From positions 1 to 64,000 of the forward strand of contig CAOLHI010006712.1 in assembly GCA_948474755.1 (NCBI GenBank): DNA of 64,000 nt. The letters run 5' to 3'. A model generated the notes under the pieces. It had not been told where the DNA came from and searched no databases. It was given only the letters and a program-made list of their open reading frames with translations. The position numbers and the translations under genes are program-made. This stretch comes from Ctenosaura bakeri (taxonomy: Eukaryota > Chordata > Lepidosauria > Squamata > Iguanidae). This document shows positions 58,912-64,000 of the stretch, piece after piece (the stretch's first letter is position 1; the number at the start of each line of letters is the position of its first letter).

Positions 58912-59641
58912 TTTCATACTGTACTACTAACCTACAGCACATCATCTGCTGATGCCCCCCTCCCAAAGGTTGCTTCCCAAGATGTCGAGAAATCCCTCCC
59001 AATTCTGTCAGTCCAGCTTATTTCTGTACTATTGTTAATTATTTACCTACTTCTTTATTGGAATTCTATCACATACATTTCTCCCAAAACCAGGAATCAA
59101 GTGAAATAACAAAACTGACAAATTAACCGTTCTTGTTTTGCTACTGTTAAAACAGAAAAGAAGTTTAAATAGTTAATCATAATGTAATGAAAAACACAAC
59201 TTAAATTGTAACATTAAAGAAGGCCCAACACGCAGCTGGAAGACAGAACTTTCCTCAAAGAAGTTAGCTGGTACAGCCTACTTCAGTGGAAGAACAAGGC
59301 GAGGTGGCTTCTCAAGGCTTCCTCTGTTGGGGGTTCCATATCATGAGAGCAGCCACTGAGAAGCTCTCTCTTCCATCCCCATCAAACATGTTTCTGGAGA
59401 CGAAGGAGGAGAGAGATGGGCCTCCCCTGAAGGTCACAAAGCCCACGTAGGTTTGTGTAGGACAGTACCTTCCTTGAGAAAGCCTTCAGCAAAATGAGCC
59501 AGGCTGATGCCCTTCATGGCCAATCTGTCACTTAGTCTTGATGCAAGATTATTTTGTATTAATCTCAATTGTTTAATTGACAGGCTTTTGGAATCTATAA
59601 CAGACTTGCTTTAGTCCATTCAAAGAAGGAACAGGAATATG
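58912..59641. other. 3' flank of a fourth V2R gene (B'), first part
   Basis: Matches 18928-19030 and then about 19605-20210 of the gene B flank. The unit 1 interval 19030-19600 is absent here. Includes the reptile-type repeat of 19840-20180 (here about 59250-59570). No gene. Confidence 0.72.
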
Positions 59642-61493
59642 AGGAGACAGTACAATAAGCAAAAGAAGTTTTAAAAAATTATTTCAGAGAAAATATAAGA
59701 GAAGATATGAAGATGAGAATGGTCTGGGATGCATTCCAAGGCTGTGATGAGAGGTTTTTATATACAAAAATGACAAATCTAGAATAAGAAAAGGAAAGAG
59801 AAACATCAAGAGCTGATGACCAAACTTCAAGTAAAAGAAAAAGAATTTAAAGAAAACCCATTGAAGAATTCACTACAAGTGGAGATAAAGAAAATACAAA
59901 AACAGATAAAGATCAATACAATGGAGGAAATAGAAAAAAAGATTGAAACAGTTGAAACTGACTCAGTTTGAACAAGCTAATAAAATCAGGAAATGGTTAG
60001 CATATAAACTTAAGAAGAGGAAGAGAGAGGAATGTTGAAGTGGAATTGGAAAACGGGAAAAAGATGCTTATGCAACATGAAAAGATAAAGCAGAAGTTTC
60101 GAGAATATTTTGAAAAATTATTTTATGAAAAAAAATTTCTTGCATCAAAAAGAGAGAAATTGGACAGAATATCTCTCCAAGGTTAAAATCCCAAAAATAT
60201 CATTGGAGAAACAGGAAATATTAAACAAATCAATAACATTTAGTGAACTAGAAGAGGCTATAAGGTGTTTGAAAATGGATAAGGCACCAGGACCAGATGG
60301 TTTTTACAGCGTTATATCATAAAAGGTTTGTAAAAGAATTAATTCACCCATATAAAGCAACTTTGAAAGAAATAGAAAATTATGGGAAACCACAATCCTG
60401 GGGAGAAGCAAAGGTTGTTTTGATACCGAAAGAAGATAAGGATAAAAGAAAAGTCTAGAACTATAGACCAATCTCTTTGTTAAATATAGATTATAAAATA
60501 TTGGTGGCAATATTGGCAAAACGTTTTAGAAATGCATTACAGGACAAGATTCATAAAGGTCAAACAGGATTCCTTCCAGGCAGATACATGAAGAGCAATA
60601 TAAGAACATTTTTGGATGTGATCGAATATTATGACAAAAACCCAGGGAAGAAGATAGCCTTTATTTTATTGGAAGCAGAAAAAGCTTTTGATAATGTTTC
60701 CTGGGAATTTTTGCACTGAACCTTAAAATAATATGACCTGGGAGAAGTCTTTTGTAAATGGATTGAAATGATTTACCAAGATCAATCTGCAAAGCTAATT
60801 ATAAATGGAGATACAATGACAAGTTGTACAAGGGGGTATGGCAAGGGTGCCTTTTATCACCATTATTATTTATAGCCATACTGGAAATATTGCTAATTGC
60901 AATAAATCAAGACTTTCAGATACGAGGTCTGAAAATTAAGACTGAGGAAATAAAATATAAAGCATTTGCTGACGATGTAATTATATTTATGGAGGAACCT
61001 TAAGAATCAATTCAGCCATTGATGGACATGTTACAAAAATATCGATAAATGTCAGGATATAAGATAAATAGAGAAAAGACAATGATGATGACATTAAATA
61101 TGACAAAAAAAGAACAAGCAGACCTGGAGAGAAGATCTGGATACCAATTAACTAAGAAAGTAACATACTTAGGTATTATGATAACAACTAAAAATTACAA
61201 CTATTTGAAGAAATGGAAGGAAATTAAAAGCAAAAAGGAAAGATGGAAGAATTTAAATCTGTTTCTCCTGGGAAGGAGAAATGCTTTTAAAATGTCCTTA
61301 TTACCAATGCTTATGTTTCAGATTTTTAAAGAATGGGAAAAAGAATTACGAAAATTTATTTGGCAAGGGAAAAAATCAAGAATAAGATCTAAAATATTAG
61401 AAGACGCAAAAGAAAAAGGAGGCTTTGAAGTACCAGCATTAAAAACCTATTATCAAGCATGCTGTTTGGATATGATTAAAGACTGGATATGTC

Positions 61494-62445
61494 TGTCAGC
61501 GCCGAGCGGTGGACAGGCGGAGGCAGGGGAGCTGGGTGGAGGAGCAGAGCTTTAATGCAGCCAGCAACCAAAAAGTACAGCAAACTGTCCTTAACGCAGG
61601 CAGAGCTTAACACAGTCTTTAACAGAAATAAAGGGTTGCGCCACCCAGGAAACAAACAGTTGCAAAGGAACAAAAGGCTGGTTACTTCACCAAGCGGGCA
61701 GAGAGGCTGGACACAGGCGCGGGCAGGAACAAGGCACGGACGGCAGGACCACGGTAAACCAATGGTTGTTGCTCCGTGCCCCTCCCTGCCCGGCGCCTGC
61801 CTCAAGTAGCTCTCTGAGCCCGGCGCCGGCCAATCTGGCACGGCCGCGCTGCTGAGGGCCTGCAGCTGTGCTGTGTCTCACAGCTGGGAGCTCTCCGCCC
61901 GTCGCCTCCTCTCCAACAGCCGCCGGGACCGGCGGACAGCCTCCTTGGCCTGTCGCCACTGTTGGAAAGGAGGAGGCGAGGCGGAGACTTCAGCCTCCTC
62001 CGGATCGGGACCGCAGGCGGGGGCCTCGGCCTCCCACGGATTGGGGCCGCGGGCGGGAGAGGCGGAGGCCTCGGCCTCTTGCAGATCAGGACCACGGGTG
62101 GGCGGAGCCCCGGGAGCAGGCCCGGGACCCGCCCTCCCCAGCGAGCCAGCCTCCGTCTCTGCCCCCACGCCCGACGGCGAGGGACTTGATCCTACAGCCT
62201 CCAGGTGAGTAACGCCAGGTCCGGCGGCCTCCCCCGCGGCCCCCGAGCAAGGCCCGACAGCCGCAGCGGCCCCCAAGCAGGCTTCGTTGGCTGCGGCCTC
62301 CGCGGCGCCCGAGTAGGCCCCGTCAACCACGGCAGCCTCCTCTGCGGCCTCCAGGCAAGGTCCGTCGGCCGCGGCTGCTCCCGCAGCATCCTCCGCGGCG
62401 GCTTCAGGGGCACCGGCGGGCCCAGCCCAGCCCGTGCCCCTGACG
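61494..62445 (-). mobile_element. GC-rich LTR-like insertion within the L1
   Basis: About 952 bases of strongly GC- and CpG-rich sequence interrupt L1 ORF2 (the 3' quarter differs sharply in composition from the AT-rich L1). GGATAT flanks it (61485-61490, 62446-62451). Ends TGTCAGCG and CCCTGACG are inverted. On the minus strand ATTAAAG (near 61553) sits about 60 bases before the end, as a polyadenylation signal would in an LTR. The interior has degenerate proline/alanine-type codon repeats at 62210-62400. Solo LTR is an inference. Confidence 0.5.
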
Positions 62446-63524
62446 GGATATAAGTGGAAAACATACGAATCAAAGACCTGGAAGGAATAAATAATAGGTT
62501 TGGATGAAACGCATATCTATGCTATGATAAAATAGCAGTGAATAAAGAGTTTAATAACCATTGTTTTCAGAAGACACTGTTGAAGGTTTGGTTACAAATA
62601 AAGCATAAATTTTACAGAAGACTCCCGATGTGGACCTCACCTCATGAAGCATATAAAATTGCTTCAACAAAACAAGGAAATTCATTAACCTATCAAGAGT
62701 TGTTGAAATGGGAAGGAGATAAACCAAGAATGCGTACGGAAGAAGAATTAAAAGCTGCAGGGTATGAATTTAATTGGTTCCTATGGAGACAACTTATAGA
62801 GAGATTTAAAATGGATCAAACACTATATGGATTTGAGAAAAAAGAAAATGAACTAGATTTATTGATGGGGGGATGAGACAAAAAGAATTTCTAAATTTTA
62901 TAAACTTTTCCTGCAAAGAGAAATGGAATCAGAGGTTGTCAAAGATACAATGGTAAGGTGGGCACAAAATGTTGGACATCTAATTGAACTAGAAACATGG
63001 ATGAAGGCATGGAAGACAGATATAAAATTTACACCAAGCCTAAACTTAAGCGAAAATTTTTACAAAATGTTACATAGATGGTATATGACACCAGAAAGAT
63101 TGCAAAAATATAACTAAAAATGGAAATGTAAGATGTTGGAAATGTGATGAAAAGGTGGGAGCATTTTATAATACACGGTGGTCCTATAAGATAGCAAGGA
63201 AATTCTGGACGGGAATACATGATGAAGTTCAAAGAATTTATAATGTAAATTTTGAAATGAAGTCAGAATTTTATTTGTTAAATATGCTTGGGCAACAAAG
63301 AGAAATAAGATCTCATCAGAAGACATTGTTATATTTGATAACTGCTGCAAGGTTGATATATGCGCAATATTGGAAAGGAAGGAAAAATGTTGATATAGAA
63401 GAATGGAAATCAAACGTCCTGGATATGGTAGAGACAGAAAACTTAACCCTTTTTTTGAGAAATAAACCTATCCAGAACATTGAAAAGGAATGGAGAGAAG
63501 TTTTGGATTGGATAAAGATATAGT

Positions 63525-63551
63525 ACAAGAAAAGAAAAGAAAAGAAAAGAA
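63525..63551. repeat. (AAAAG)n simple repeat
   Basis: Several AAAAG units just after the end of the L1 ORF2 reading frame, within the LINE 3' region. Confidence 0.85.
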
Positions 63552-63812
63552 TAAAGTACGTTTGTAAGTAATCTAATGTAACAATGTAGCAAGACAATGT
63601 AACAAAGTAATGTAACAAGGCAGCAAGGTAACACAACAAAGGAACTGTGTAATGATGGAAGATGTAAAAAATTCTTTGAGCAATTAGTAACTATGTATGA
63701 ATGGAACGTAAACATGCAGATTCAACTGGAAAATAAGCCTGTAAGTGGGGAGGGGGATTTTTTTTTTAATTTTTAATTAAAATCTGTAACAAAAAACTTT
63801 CAAAAACAAAAG

Positions 63813-64000
63813 AGGAAGAGGAATATGCAGGAAGGCACCATACCATCAGTTTCAACCCTCTCCCCTGCATGCAAGGAGGCCTAGACAGACAATCTCTGTA
63901 AATGGATTTCATAGTTGGCTGCCTCATATGCTGACATTGTGGGATGAGAAGATGGCATCTGTAGGACATAGGAATGCTGTGGGAGGGATCAACACAGACA
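63813..64000. other. 3' flank of fourth V2R gene (B'), second part
   Basis: Matches 20196-20385 of unit 1 closely (shared GGATTTCATAGTTGGCTGCC). In unit 1 the 7TM exon of gene B starts 194 bases further on, so the next V2R exon should begin just outside the window. Confidence 0.8.

Larger units (their letters stand above)
59642..63812 (+). mobile_element. L1 LINE, 5'-truncated, plus strand
   Basis: Flanked by AGGAACAGGAATATG (59627-59641) and AGGAAGAGGAATATG (63813-63827), a 15-base target duplication with one mismatch. ORF2 remains in order: KMDKAPGPDGFY (60110-60322), the RT start NIDYKILVAILAKRF and GFLPGRYMKSNIR (60477-60719), palm residues AFADDVI near 60965, ORF2 middle (61049-61490), then after a foreign insertion the C-terminal part (62538-63523, with ITAARLIYAQYWKG). 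It ends with (AAAAG)n and an A-rich tail. Many frameshifts. Confidence 0.88.

Noticed and set aside
61476..62473. Multiple overlapping Pro/Ala/Gly/Arg-rich frames up to 150 codons
   Set aside because: They are low-complexity translations of a CpG-rich insertion; none has a conserved domain and they cross the insertion boundaries.

Overview
The window is vertebrate genomic DNA, most likely from a squamate reptile (lizard or snake). It holds a cluster of vomeronasal type-2 receptor (V2R, family C GPCR) genes with the standard six-exon layout, embedded in a mix of L1 LINEs, a Ty1/copia LTR retrotransposon, a SPIN-like hAT element, retroviral relics and solo LTRs. Birds and mammals lack Ty1/copia elements and fish have a different repeat mix, so a squamate fits best. 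Lizard versus snake cannot be decided from the sequence.

Three V2R loci lie on the minus strand, so exon 6 (7TM) is at the low coordinate and exon 1 (signal peptide) at the high one: gene A 2290-15790, gene B 20579-29943, gene C 37392-52398. All six exons can be located in each, with splice sites. All three are broken. Gene A has frameshifts or stops in exons 1, 3, 4 and 6. Gene B is damaged in exons 1, 2, 3, 5 and 6. Gene C has only exon 3 disrupted. No intact protein-coding gene was found.

The main architecture is a tandem duplication of a two-gene block of about 30 kb. Unit 1 is bases 1-30201 (A plus B) and unit 2 starts at 30202 (A' = gene C). The 3' flank of a fourth gene (B') begins near 58912 and runs to the window end; its 7TM exon should start about 190 bases beyond base 64000. 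The 3' flanks of A and B are also distantly related, so an older single-gene duplication preceded the block duplication. Between A and C a segment around 12-16.5 kb (48.5-53.1 kb) is nearly identical while the sequence on both sides differs by roughly 5-12%, which suggests gene conversion or a similar exchange.

Mobile elements give a relative time scale. Shared by both units, so older: an L1 3' fragment carrying a nested Tc1/mariner-like MITE, an endogenous retrovirus pol relic upstream of exon 1, and a foldback MITE in intron 2. In only one unit, so younger (or lost from the other): a complete Ty1/copia element with matching 464-base LTRs (32216-37331), an 881-base solo LTR (44553-45433), MITEs at 8794-8995 and 46110-46564, a 729-base insertion at 39613-40341, the SPIN-like hAT (54856-55657), and two L1s in opposite orientation (about 56512-58911 and 59642-63812), the second interrupted by a GC-rich LTR-like insertion. 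No tRNA, rRNA, CRISPR or prokaryotic feature was seen.
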